Assembly: GCF_000559025.1 (NCBI RefSeq)
Contig: NZ_JAAN01000012.1
Coordinates: 62,001-126,000 of the forward strand
From: Luteimonas huabeiensis HB2
GTDB taxonomy: Bacteria > Pseudomonadota > Gammaproteobacteria > Xanthomonadales > Xanthomonadaceae
Reading direction: 5' to 3'
DNA: 64,000 bases
The notes under the pieces: generated by a model
Seen by the model: only the letters and a program-made list of their open reading frames with translations
Databases searched by the model: none
What the model was told of the DNA's origin: nothing
Position numbers and translations under genes: made by a program
In this document: positions 25,350 through 34,985 of the stretch, in pieces
Layout of the letters: the number at the start of each line of letters is the position of its first letter
Position numbering within the stretch: the stretch's first letter is position 1

Positions 25350-27776
25350 CTAGAACGTGTAGCGGACCCGCGCGTACCAGTACGCGCCATTGCTGCCGAT
25401 CGGCGACAGCACGTCGTAGGGCAGGTTGCCGAAGTAGAAGATGTCCTCGTTGGAGAGGTCGGGGTATTCGTCGGTGATGTTCTGCCCGCCGATCGCCACC
25501 GTCCAGCGCTCGCTCACGCGCAGCTCGGCCTCGGCGTCGAGCTGCCATTCCGCGCCGTAGGTCTGCTCCGGTTCGTAGCCGCCGCCGAAGTTGAAGACGC
25601 GCTTGGCGCTGCCGTGCCGCTGCACGCGCGCCAGCAGGTTCCAGCGGTCGTCGCTCCAGTTGGCGGAGAACTGCGCGCGCGTGCGCGGCGCGGCGCCGGT
25701 CAGCGTGTTGCGCTCCTCCACGCCGAACAGCACGTAGCCGGGATCGAGCGCCGCGAGCGGCGCCGGGGTGGCGACGATGTCGGTCAGCTCGGTCTTGGCG
25801 TAGCTCCAGGTGCCGGTCAGCAGCAGCGCGCCGTCGCCCAGCCGGTCGCGCCAGTTGGCGACCACCTCGGCGCCGCGGGTGCGGGTGTCGGCGGCGTTGA
25901 CGAAGAAGCTGACGCTCTCGATGCCCGGCACGCCGAACTCGCCGGCGATGAAGTCGGTCAGCGCGTCGCCGGTGATGCTCTCCGACAGCGCGACGCGGTC
26001 GTCGATCTCGATCTGGAACACGTCCAGCGAGAGGTCGAAGCGCTCGCCGATGCGGCTGGTGAAGCCGAGGCTGGCGTTGACGGACTTCTCCGGCGCCAGC
26101 TCGGTCGCGCCCAGCGCGCGCGCGATCGGGTTGTTCACCGACAGCAGCCGGCCCTGCACCAGCTGGCCGGCGGCGCTGTAGCCGGTGCTGGTGGATTCGT
26201 AGCCGATCTGCGACAGCGACGGCGCGCGGAAGTTGTTGGAGAGCGCGCCGCGCAGGGCGAACGCCGGGGCGAACTCGTAGCGCGCGGCGAGCTTGCCGGT
26301 CAGCTCGCCGCCGAAGTCTTCGTAGTGTTCGTAGCGCACCGCCACGTCGGTGGTCAGGCGCTCGCCGAAGGCGCTCGACAGGCTGGCGTAGACGCTGGCG
26401 ACGTCGCGGTCGAGGTCGGCCTCGTCCTGCGGGGTCAGTCCGCCGCCGGCCTGCGATCCGGTGGGGCGGTCGGTCCAGGGGCCGGCCGCGTAGCTGGCGG
26501 GATCGCCGGCGCGGGTCTCGTAGCGCTCGGCGCGCAGCTCCACGCCGGTGGCCAGGGTGTGCGCGCCGAAGACGCGGCTCAGGTCCAGGTTGGCCAGCGT
26601 CTGCGCGAACTCGTAATCGCCGGTGCGAAAGCGCGTGGGGCTGCCCGGGCCCAGCGAGGCGTTGATGGAGTCGCGCAGGCGGTAGGTGAACGCGTTGCGG
26701 CCGTGGTTGAGGCTGAGGTCGTAGTCCCACTCGCCCCACTGGCCGCGCAGGCCGCCGACGCCGGCCAGGTCCAGGTTCTCGCCGATCGAGACCGGGCGGA
26801 AGCCGCGCGGATACACCTCGGGCCAGTTCGCTTCGCCGTCGGGGTAGCGGAAGTAGTTGGCGCCTTCGGTATCGCGCTGGTGCCAGGTGCCGAAGAAGTA
26901 CAGCTCGGAGGCCGCGCCGACCGGCAGCTCGCCGTTGATCCAGGCGTTGAGGTCCTTCGATTCGCCGTCGCCCAGGTGGTAGTTGCGCTGTCCCTGCACG
27001 GCCAGGTTGGCGGGGCTCTGGTCCCAGGGCGGCACCTGGTCGAAGCCGGCGCGGTTGGTGGCTTCGCGGTTCTTGAGCTCGAAGCCGGTGCGGAAGAAGC
27101 CGCCATCGCCGAGGCCGCTGCCGACCTTGCCGGCGAGATAGCTCGTCTGGCCGTCGGTGAGGGTGCGGCCGATCGGTTCGACGTCGGTATGGTGGGCGCC
27201 GAAGCTGGCCTCCCACTCGCCGCCCTCGGCGCCGTCGTCGAGCAGGATGTTGATCACCCCGGCCACGGCGTCGGCGCCGTACTGGGCGCCGGCGCCGTCG
27301 CGCAGCACCTCGATGCGGCGGATCGCGTTGAGCGGGATGGCGTTGAAGTCCACCGGGGTGGTGCCGCGGCCGATCTTGGAGCCGGTGCTGACCAGCGAGG
27401 TGACGTGGCGGCGCTTGCCGTTGACCAGCACCAGCACCTGGTCCGGCGCGAGCCCGCGCAGTTGCGCCGCGCGCACGTGATCGGCGCCGCCGGAGTTCGA
27501 CTGGCGCGGGAAGTTGAACGAGGGCAGCAGCGCCTGCAGCGCACTGCCCAGCTCGCCGTTGACCGCGCCGGCGCGCCTCAGGTCGTCGGCGTCGAGCACG
27601 TCGATGGGCACCGTCGATTCGAGCACGGTGCGGTCGCGCGCGCGGGTGCCGGTGACGATGACGGCATCGAGCTGGGCGGCGTCGGCGGGCGCGGGCGCCG
27701 CCTCCTGGGCGAAGGCCGGTGCGGCGAGTGCGGCCAGGACGGCCGCGGCGAGCGGGGACGAAGCGCGTGGGGACAT
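25350..27776 (-). CDS. TonB-dependent outer-membrane receptor without STN domain
   Basis: An 808-residue receptor. It has a signal peptide (cleavage after AFAQ), a TonB box-like LDAVIVTGTR, a plug domain with LRGLAPDQVLVLVNGKRRH and RIEVLRDGAGAQYGADAVAGVINI, and a 22-strand-type barrel with ADTRTRGAEVVANWR near the end. It finishes with the aromatic YARVRYTF needed for barrel insertion. The substrate is unknown. The sequence is clearly related to the receptor at 47.3-49.7 kb, and both belong to the iron/oligosaccharide-type receptors abundant in Xanthomonadaceae. The start ATG at 27,776 gives the signal peptide directly. Confidence 0.93.
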   Translation of the reverse strand: MSPRASSPLAAAVLAALAAPAFAQEAAPAPADAAQLDAVIVTGTRARDRTVLESTVPIDVLDADDLRRAGAVNGELGSALQALLPSFNFPRQSNSGGADHVRAAQLRGLAPDQVLVLVNGKRRHVTSLVSTGSKIGRGTTPVDFNAIPLNAIRRIEVLRDGAGAQYGADAVAGVINILLDDGAEGGEWEASFGAHHTDVEPIGRTLTDGQTSYLAGKVGSGLGDGGFFRTGFELKNREATNRAGFDQVPPWDQSPANLAVQGQRNYHLGDGESKDLNAWINGELPVGAASELYFFGTWHQRDTEGANYFRYPDGEANWPEVYPRGFRPVSIGENLDLAGVGGLRGQWGEWDYDLSLNHGRNAFTYRLRDSINASLGPGSPTRFRTGDYEFAQTLANLDLSRVFGAHTLATGVELRAERYETRAGDPASYAAGPWTDRPTGSQAGGGLTPQDEADLDRDVASVYASLSSAFGERLTTDVAVRYEHYEDFGGELTGKLAARYEFAPAFALRGALSNNFRAPSLSQIGYESTSTGYSAAGQLVQGRLLSVNNPIARALGATELAPEKSVNASLGFTSRIGERFDLSLDVFQIEIDDRVALSESITGDALTDFIAGEFGVPGIESVSFFVNAADTRTRGAEVVANWRDRLGDGALLLTGTWSYAKTELTDIVATPAPLAALDPGYVLFGVEERNTLTGAAPRTRAQFSANWSDDRWNLLARVQRHGSAKRVFNFGGGYEPEQTYGAEWQLDAEAELRVSERWTVAIGGQNITDEYPDLSNEDIFYFGNLPYDVLSPIGSNGAYWYARVRYTF

Positions 27777-28086
27777 GGACGACCTGCGGACGAACGGAAG
27801 GAAGGGGCCGGCGGTGCGCGCGCGGCGCAGCAGGCAAGACGCGGCGCGCGCGTCAACAGCGGTGCAGCGGGCAGCGCGCGGCGTGCGCGATCGCGCGAGG
27901 ATTCGATGTCGTCGGGGGACGCGAGCGATGCACGGAAGGAAGGGCACCGGGCCGAGCGGTCGTCCATTCAAGCGCGGAACGCGGCGCGGCGGAACGCGGA
28001 CGGAGCGATACAGTGTTGGTCGATCTGGAACGATGCCGCGCCGGGGCGCGCCTACGATGGCCGGTCCTTTCAAGCGGGAACGACGA
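27777..28086. other. Divergent intergenic region
   Basis: About 310 bases between the receptor gene and the lipoprotein gene reading away from it. I see no gene, Fur-like site or terminator. It must hold both promoters, but none is recognisable in the GC-rich sequence. Confidence 0.4.
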
Positions 28087-28554
28087 ATGCGCGCAAGAGG
28101 ATTCCGACCGGTCGCGATCTGCCTCGGGGCGATGCTGGCGCTCGCCGGCTGCGCATCGGTGCCGCGCGAGGCGGCGCCCGCGCCGGTCACGGCCACGCTG
28201 CACGACGACCCCGCGCATCCGGCGCTGGCCACCGGCTGGCTGCGCAGCGAGCTGTACTTCGGCGTGGGGCCGGACGGCGACGCGCCGGTCGATCCGGCCG
28301 GCTGGCGGCAGTTCCTGGATCGCGAGGTGACGCCGCGCTTTCCCGACGGGCTGAGCGTGTTCGATGCCTACGGGCAGTGGCTCTCGCGCGACCAGGCCAC
28401 GCCGGGACGGCTGCGCTCGAAGCTGCTGGTGATCCTGCATCCGGATACGCCCGAACACCGGGCGCGGATCGACGCGATCCGCCTGGCCTGGAAGCGCGAG
28501 ACCGGGCATCAGTCGGTGCTGTGGTCGTGGCAGCGCGTCGATGTCTCGTTCTGA
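28087..28554 (+). CDS. DUF3574 lipoprotein
   Basis: A 155-residue lipoprotein with a basic N-terminus and lipobox LALAGC. The mature part fits DUF3574 (SELYFGVGPDG, FLDREVTPRFPDGLSVFDAYGQW and the C-terminal QSVLWSWQRVDVSF). Function is unknown. The ATG at 28,087 was chosen because it starts the lipoprotein signal; an in-frame ATG 30 nt upstream would put charged residues in front of it. Confidence 0.85.
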   Translation: MRARGFRPVAICLGAMLALAGCASVPREAAPAPVTATLHDDPAHPALATGWLRSELYFGVGPDGDAPVDPAGWRQFLDREVTPRFPDGLSVFDAYGQWLSRDQATPGRLRSKLLVILHPDTPEHRARIDAIRLAWKRETGHQSVLWSWQRVDVSF

Positions 28555-28728
28555 GTCCGGTCGCTCGCGCGGCGAGCGCGCTTCCCCTGCCTGCGTCCGC
28601 CACGCCGGCTCGCGCCGGGCGGGGCATGGCCGGTCATCGGCGGCGCGCCTTGCGAGCGCGGGTCGTGGCGGGCTTCCGCGGCCCGCGACAGCGACCGGCG
28701 CGGCTGTCGGCCGGCGCGGGGCGAGGCG

Positions 28729-30318
28729 ATGAACGCCGCGCCCGCAGCTCGCCGGCCGCGTTGGTTCGTGCCGGGCGACCTCAACGGCTTCTTCGGCCTG
28801 GTCGTGGACAACCTGTCCATCCTGGGCTTCGTCGCCGCGGCGCTGGTCGGCATGTTCGGGATGCCGGCCGAGATCGTGTTCGGGCGCATGTTTCCCGGCA
28901 CCGCACTGGGCGTGCTGATCGGCAATCTGCTCTACACCGCGATGGCCCGCCGGCTGGCCGCGCGCAGCGGCCGCGACGACGTCACCGCCATGCCGCTGGG
29001 CCTCGACGCCCCGACCAGCATCGGCATGGCGCTGCTGGTGCTCGGCCCGGCCTACGCCAGCTGGCGCGCGCAGGGGCTGGACCCGCAGGCCGCCGGGCTC
29101 AATACCTGGCAGCTCGGCATGGCCTCGCTGGTGGTGATGGGCCTGCTGAAGCTGGCGCTGTCCTTCGCTGGCGACGCGATCGCGCGGCGGGTGCCGCGCG
29201 CCGCGCTGCTGGGCTCGATCGGGGGCGCCGCGCTGGTGCTGCTGGGCTTCCTGCCGCTGGTGGAGGCGCTGCGGGTGCCGGTGGTCGGGCTGGTGACGCT
29301 GGGCCTGCTGCTGTACGTGCTGGCCGCGCGCGGCCGGCTGCCGGTGCGGGTGCCGGGCGTGCTGTTCGCGTTCGTGGTCGGCACCGCGCTGTACTACGGG
29401 CTGGGCCTGGCCGGCGCGCTGCCCGGCTTCGCGCTGCCGGCGCCGGCGCCGCTGGCGTTCTCGCCGCCGTGGCCGGGCCTGGGCTTCCTCGACGGGCTGC
29501 CGGCGACCGTGCCCTATCTTTCGCTGCTGCTGCCGTTCGGCCTGCTGATGGTGATCGGCGGCATCAACGTGGCCGAGAGCGCGCGCGCGGCCGGCGACGA
29601 CTACCGCACCCGCGACGTGCTGCTGGTGGAGGCGGTCTCGACCCTGGTCGCCGGCGTCTGCGGCGGGGTGGCGCAGACCACGCCCTACATCGGCCAGCCG
29701 GCCTACAAGCACATGGGCGCGCGCAGCGGCTACACCCTGCTGACCGGCCTGTTCGTGGGCCTGGGCGGCATGCTGGGCATCGTCTCCGGCCTGGTGCAGT
29801 GGCTGCCGCTGGCGGCGCTGGCGCCGATCATCGTCTACGTGGGCCTGGACATCGCGGTGCAGGCCTTCCACGCCACGCCGCGCGAGCATGCGATCGCGGT
29901 GGCGCTGGCGTTCCTGCCGGCGGTCGCCTACCTGCTGACGATCAAGTTCGGCAACCCGGCCTGGATCCCGCCGGACACGTTCGCCGCCCTGTACGACGGC
30001 ATCGATGGCCACGGCCTGGCCGAGGTGGCGGTCATCGCGACCCTGGGCAACGGCTTCATCATCACCGCCATGCTGTGGGCCGGCGCCCTGGTGGCGTTGA
30101 TCGAACACCGGCCGCGACAGGCGGCGGCGGTGCTGCTGCTGGCCGGCGTGCTGACCTTGTTCGGCTTCATCCACTCGGTGGAACCGCGCGGCGGTGTCTA
30201 CCTGCCCTGGCTGCTGGAGGGCACGCGGCAGGCCATCGCCTGGCAATTCGCCGCTGCCTACGGCGTGCTGGCGCTGCTGCTGGCGCTGTTGTCGCTGCAA
30301 CGCACCGCGCGCGCCTGA
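28729..30318 (+). CDS. NCS2-type nucleobase permease family protein
   Basis: A 529-residue inner-membrane protein with 12-14 hydrophobic segments. NLLYTAMARRLAARSGRDDVTAMPLGLDAPTS, described here in parts (RDDVTAMPLGLD), matches the conserved early segment of xanthine/uracil-type permeases. GGINVAESARAAGDDY and CGGVAQTTPYIGQPAYKHMG resemble the substrate-binding segments. The exact base transported cannot be told. A 174-nt gap separates it from the lipoprotein gene, with nothing visible in it. The 177 nt after it (to 30,495) contain only GC-rich inverted repeats. Confidence 0.75.
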   Translation: MNAAPAARRPRWFVPGDLNGFFGLVVDNLSILGFVAAALVGMFGMPAEIVFGRMFPGTALGVLIGNLLYTAMARRLAARSGRDDVTAMPLGLDAPTSIGMALLVLGPAYASWRAQGLDPQAAGLNTWQLGMASLVVMGLLKLALSFAGDAIARRVPRAALLGSIGGAALVLLGFLPLVEALRVPVVGLVTLGLLLYVLAARGRLPVRVPGVLFAFVVGTALYYGLGLAGALPGFALPAPAPLAFSPPWPGLGFLDGLPATVPYLSLLLPFGLLMVIGGINVAESARAAGDDYRTRDVLLVEAVSTLVAGVCGGVAQTTPYIGQPAYKHMGARSGYTLLTGLFVGLGGMLGIVSGLVQWLPLAALAPIIVYVGLDIAVQAFHATPREHAIAVALAFLPAVAYLLTIKFGNPAWIPPDTFAALYDGIDGHGLAEVAVIATLGNGFIITAMLWAGALVALIEHRPRQAAAVLLLAGVLTLFGFIHSVEPRGGVYLPWLLEGTRQAIAWQFAAAYGVLALLLALLSLQRTARA

Positions 30319-30495
30319 GCGCCGCCCGGCCCGGAGGGCGAAGCCGAAGATCGGCCGGGCGGCGCCGGCCGAAGGCGCCTGGCGGCAGAAGCGCGAGGCG
30401 CACGGCTGGCCCCGCGCGGCCAGCCGTGCGGCCTGGGCAGCGTCTGCCCCCATGCGCTCGGGCCGGCGCCGCGAGCGGCCGGCCCGGCGCCAGGG

Positions 30496-33297
30496 TCAGA
30501 ACCGGTACCCGGCTTCCAGCCAGTAGCTGCGGCCGGGCTCGTAATAGGCGGTCCGAGCGTCGCCGACGATCCGGTTGGAGCGGTTGAGCACGTTGCTGGC
30601 CTCGATGCGCACTTAGGCCTCCTGCCCGCGCGCAAGCGCATGCGCGTATTCCAGGGTCGCGTCCCAGGTGAAGCTGTTGGGGTAGTCCACGTCGTCGTAC
30701 ACGTCGATCACGCCGCCCTCGTAGCGCTCCTCGCCGATCAGGCCGATATCGCGATAGCCCGCGCGGTAGCGCAGGAAATTGCTCCACAGCAGTTCGCCGG
30801 CGCCGAGCGCGATCCGGGTCTGGGTGGACAGGCGCGCGGTCCAGGGGCGGTTGAAATCGGCGGCGGGCAGATCGTAGAGCCAGAGCAGGTCGCCCTTGTA
30901 GCGGACCCGTTCGCTGGCGCCGGCCTCGGTCCAGCTGTCGTCGTAGTCGGTGTAGTTGCGACGCACGTCGGTGCGGTCGAAGCCGAGCTGGATCCGGGTC
31001 CGGCTGGCCCACAGGCGCAGGTCCTCCTCCAGCGCGATGCCCAGGGTCCAGGTGCGGCTGCGGCTGCGGCCGTTGTTGGTGTACTCGTAGACGTTGGCGG
31101 AGAATTCGCCGCTGTCGTCCCCGCTGCGGACCCGCTGCCGGCGGACCTCGTCGCGGCCCTCGCGCGCCACGTACTTCAGGTTGAAGGTCCAGCCGGCCCA
31201 GCGCTGGTCGAGGCCCAGGGTCCATTCGTCGCTGTAGGGGATGTCGAGGTCGGCGATGCGGTTGGTGGAGGTGGCGGAGGTGCCTTCCACCGCGTCCCAC
31301 GGCGTCGCGCTGTCGGGCCGCTCCTTGAGCACGCGCAACCGCTCGCGGCCCTCGCGCAGCAGATAGGTGAAGAAGTTGCGGCCGTGGTAGCGGTTGAGGC
31401 CGGCGGTCAGCAGCGTGTCGCGGTTGCCGAGGACGTCCCAGGAGGCGGCCAGGCGCGGCGAGAGGGTCGTCTTGTCCCAGACATCGCTGCCGTCCATGCG
31501 CAGCCCGGCGCGCAGGCTCCAGTCGCCCAGGCGCACGTCGTCCTGCGCCCAGGCCGACCATTCGTCGCCGCTGACGGTGAACTCGCCGGCGCGGTACAGG
31601 AACAGCTGGCTGAAGTACTGGCCCTGGCCGGCGATCAGGCCGCCGTTGCTGGTCGAGGTCAGCACCGGCGAAAGCGAGCAGCTCTGGTCGTCCACCGTCC
31701 CGTCGGCCAGGGTGCAGCTCGTGGTGGCGAGGGGGTCCTGGTAGTTGTAGTGATCGTTGAGGCGGCGGTACCAGGCCTCGCGGTGCTGGTAGGACAGGCC
31801 GACCTGGACGTCGTGGCGGGCGCGGCCGAAGTCCAGGCCCTCGTGGTCGGCGACCAGGCGGTAGCCGATCGTGCGGTCGTGCTGCTCGACGTTGCCCCAG
31901 GTGCCCTCGGCGCTGCTGTTGTTGATGCCCCAGTCATACTGCTCGGACTTGGCCCAGTTCCTGAGATAGTTCGTCTCGCCGCTGCGCCGGGTTTCCAGGT
32001 CGCTGTAGCTGAGCGTGTTGCGGATCGTCCAGCCGCCGCGCTCGATGTTGGCGCGCAGGCCCAGCACCGGGCCGCCGGACTTGAGGTCGAAGTAGGCGTT
32101 CTCGTTGTTCTGGATGAAATAGCGGTCGTCGGTCGGTGCGTAGGTCAGGTTGGCGCCCAGTTCCAGGCCCTGGCCGTCGCTCCAGTCCACGGCCAGGGTC
32201 GCGGCGGTGTTCTCGCGGGTCTGGGTCTTGGTGTTCTGCCCGGTCTCGCTGACCTGGCCGTTGAGGTAGCCGCGCAGGGGAATCTCCGAGCGCGTGCGGG
32301 TCACCGTGCCGATCAGGCCGAGGCCGCCCGCGGTGCGGCCTTCCAGCGTCGCGCCCAGCTTGGTCTTGTCGTAGCGCGGCTGGTAGTTGATGTTGGCGGA
32401 ATTGGCCCAGGTAGTTTCCTGGCCCTCGGGGATGATCAGCTCGTCCCAGGCCGAGCGCGCCATGCGCATCCACACCTTGCCGCCGAACGTCCCGCCGGCG
32501 CGGCGGCTCTGCGCCTCCACCACGCCGCCGGCGAATCCGCCGTAGGCGGCCGGGACGTTGCTGTCGTAGACGGTCAGGCTTTCCAGCAGGTCGACGTCCA
32601 CCGCGATGCCCTGGGACTGGCTGGGCAGGTCGCTGAAATGAGCGATATTGTTGTTGGAATCGAAGGTCTTGGCCGGATCGAGATCGTTGTTGAAGCTCAC
32701 GCCGTCGAGCATGAACAGGTTCTGGTAGGGAAGCGCGCCGTTGATACTGATGTCGGCCGGGCGGATCTCGCCCATGCTGCGCGAGCTGCGCGCGGTGTCG
32801 CTGAACTGCACCGCTGGGTTGATCCGCAGCAGGGTGGCGATGTCGCCGTTGCCCTTGCTGGTGCCCTCGATGTAATCCTGGTCGAGCACCATGCCTTCGG
32901 AATAGGGAAAGGTGCGCTGCGCGCCGACCCGCAGCGGGGAGAGCAGGATCGCGCCCGCCGGCGCGGCGGATTCGCGTTCCAGGGTGTAGCTGCCGTCTTC
33001 GCGCGCGACCAGGCGCAGGCCGGAGCCGGCCAGCAGGCGCTGCAGGCCCTCGCGGTCGCCGACTTCGCCGCGCAGCGCCGGCGCCTGCAGGCCGGCGGTC
33101 AGCGCCGGGTCGAAGGACAGGGCGATGCCGCGCTGGCTGGCGAACCTGCTCAGCGCCTCGCCGAGCGGGCCGGCGGGCAGGTCGAGGGTGGACGCGCCGG
33201 GGACGGCGGCTGCGACGGGGAGCGCGGCCGGCAGCGCAAGCGCGGCGACGGCGGCGGCCAGCAGGCTGGCGCGCAGAGGATGGGGACGTGGAGGCAT
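30496..33297 (-). pseudogene. STN-domain TonB-dependent receptor, C-terminus cut by in-frame stop
   Basis: The reading frame starts at 33,297 with a signal peptide, then an STN/secretin domain (LDLPAGPLGEALSRFASQRG, GLQRLLAGSGLRLV), the plug (AHFSDLPSQSQGIAVDVDLLESLTVYD in parts) and the barrel. At 30,615-30,613 a TAA follows ARGQEA. Translation past it in the same frame gives VRIEASNVLNRSN and ends in the aromatic WLEAGYRF at 30,496, exactly the C-terminus expected of a receptor. A TAC to TAA change therefore removes the last 38 residues, including the terminal beta-strand signal for BAM. STN receptors signal through FecR/FecI, and a matching pair lies at 23.5-25 kb. The product may be unable to insert in the membrane. 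Confidence 0.85.
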
Positions 33298-33320
33298 CGA
33301 GGCTGGACCCGGTGGTGGGA

Positions 33321-33363
33321 GGGATTCGCCTTCCTTGCCACGCGAGACCGAAAAAAGTGTCAG
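33321..33363 (-). promoter_or_regulatory. ECF-sigma-like promoter motif upstream of the STN receptor
   Basis: On the minus strand CTGACACTTTTTTC is followed after 11 nt by TGGCAA and AGGAAGG, 25-65 nt before the receptor start. It matches 23,481-23,520. The remaining 305-nt gap up to gloA shows nothing else I can name. Confidence 0.5.
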
Positions 33364-33602
33364 CCGGGCGATCGCTGGCGCGGGCGGCGTCGACCCCGCC
33401 TGCGCCCGCTCGCGGCGCGGTCGGCTTGAAACCGGTGGCCGAACCCGCATCTGCGCCGTCGCGGCATCGCCTGGACGCCGGTCCGTCCGCGTCGCGTCGC
33501 GTCGCGGTTCGCGGGGACTTCGATCGCGCATCGCCGGCGCGTGCGTCCGGCGCCGCGGCCGCCGATACTGTTGTGTTCATCCGCAGAGAGGTTCCCCGCC
33601 CC

Positions 33603-34136
33603 ATGACCGCATCCCCCCCCGACCTGGCCCAGGTGCCCGGCGTGGCCGCGCAGCGCGACGCCGCGACGGCCGACTTCGTCTTCAACCACACCATGCTGCG
33701 GGTCAAGGATCCGCGGGCCTCGCTGGATTTCTACACCCGCGTGCTGGGCTTCGCCCTGGTCCGCAAGATGGACGTCCCGGAAGCGAAGTTCACCAACTAC
33801 TTCCTGGTGCTGACCGACGACCCGGCGGCCATCCCGGAAGGCGACGCCGAGCGCAAGGCGTGGCTGGCGCGCCAGCGCGGCGTGCTGGAGCTCACCCACA
33901 ACCACGGCACCGAAACCGAGGACGGTCCGGTCTACCACGACGGCAACAGCGAGCCGCGCGGCTTCGGCCACATCTGCGTGAGCGTGCCGGACGTGGTCGC
34001 CGCCTGCGAGCGCTTCGAGCGGCTGGGCGTGCCGTTCCAGAAGCGCCTGACCGACGGGCGCATGCGCGAGATCGCCTTCATCAAGGACCCGGACGGCTAC
34101 TGGGTGGAGATCATCCAGCCGACGCCGCTGGCGTAG
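33603..34136 (+). CDS. gloA: Glyoxalase I (lactoylglutathione lyase)
   Basis: A 177-residue VOC-fold enzyme. Metal ligands are visible as H in FNHTMLRVKD, E in LELTHNHG, H in GFGHICVSVPD and E in WVEIIQP. It is close to the 180-residue proteobacterial/eukaryotic zinc form rather than the 135-residue nickel form of E. coli. It converts the methylglyoxal-glutathione adduct to lactoylglutathione. ATG at 33,603. It stands alone, with a DUF4166 gene 71 nt downstream. Confidence 0.93.
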   Translation: MTASPPDLAQVPGVAAQRDAATADFVFNHTMLRVKDPRASLDFYTRVLGFALVRKMDVPEAKFTNYFLVLTDDPAAIPEGDAERKAWLARQRGVLELTHNHGTETEDGPVYHDGNSEPRGFGHICVSVPDVVAACERFERLGVPFQKRLTDGRMREIAFIKDPDGYWVEIIQPTPLA

Positions 34137-34207
34137 GCATGCGCGGCGCGGTACGCCGCCGGCGTGCCGCGGCCGCGGTGCGGCGCGCCGCCTTCCAGGC
34201 CCCTGCC

Positions 34208-34738
34208 ATGGATCCCACCCTGTTCCAGCAATTGCTCGGCGCGCGCTTCTACCGGCTGCCCGCCAGCCTGCGCGCCTTGCACGGCATCCGGGGCGAGGGC
34301 GCGTATGCCGGTCGCGTGACCGTCGTCCGCGGTACCCGGCCGCTGGCGCGGCTGTGCGCGAGGATCGCCGGCCTGCCGCCGGCGATGGAGGACGCGCCGG
34401 TCGCGGTCGCGTTCGTGGCCGACGCGCTCGGCGAAACCTGGCGCCGCGACTTCGGCGGTCGGACGATGCAGTCGCGGCTGTGGCGCCGGGGGCCGAGGCT
34501 GTGCGAGCGGCTGGGGCCGCTGCAGTTCCGCTTCGCCCTGCATGCCAACGACGGCGCCCTCCACTGGGAGGTGGCCGCGGTGCGCCTGCTGGGCGTGCTG
34601 CCGTTGCCGGCGGCGCTGTTCTCGCAGGTGCGTTGCCGCGAGCGCGAGCGCGACGGGCGCTACGAGTTCCGCGTGGAGGCGGCGATGCCGCTGATCGGGC
34701 CGCTGGTGCGCTACGAAGGCTGGCTCGAGCCGGCTTGA
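34208..34738 (+). CDS. DUF4166 protein
   Basis: A 176-residue soluble protein. The TLFQQLLGARFYRLPASLRALHG start and the WRRDFGGRTMQSRLW block are typical of DUF4166 domains, which elsewhere are fused to saccharopine dehydrogenase-like proteins. The C-terminus (RYEFRVEAAMPLIGPLVRYEGWL) also fits. No catalytic motif is evident. The ATG at 34,208 was chosen because the conserved region starts there; the open frame upstream is Arg-rich and unlike the family. Confidence 0.85.
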   Translation: MDPTLFQQLLGARFYRLPASLRALHGIRGEGAYAGRVTVVRGTRPLARLCARIAGLPPAMEDAPVAVAFVADALGETWRRDFGGRTMQSRLWRRGPRLCERLGPLQFRFALHANDGALHWEVAAVRLLGVLPLPAALFSQVRCRERERDGRYEFRVEAAMPLIGPLVRYEGWLEPA

Positions 34739-34985
34739 GCGTGCTCAACGACCTCTGGTCGTCCCCGCCGCTGTTCTCGCCTCAAATCACGTCCGCCCGA
34801 CTCTGCCGGAAATGGCATGCGGCACGTTGCCGCGGCGGGGCGATGCGCGCCAGCACCGCCCCGCCCCCAACTGATCGAGCAACAGCGGGAGGGGGGGGGC
34901 TTGAATTGTGTTGTGTGGTGTGATAAGGAATTTTCGGCGGGCCCGCCGGAAATGCTTATGGGCCGGCGTATGGGGCGCGAAAGTC

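Noticed and set aside
25060-27837. Very long overlapping frame on the minus strand over the TonB receptor
   Set aside because: It is an Arg/Pro/Ala-rich shadow typical of high-GC DNA; the receptor frame carries signal peptide, plug and barrel motifs.
34901-34930. Promoter for the radical SAM island (TTGAAT and TGATAA-like boxes)
   Set aside because: The spacing between the boxes is about 14 nt, too short for a convincing sigma-70 promoter.
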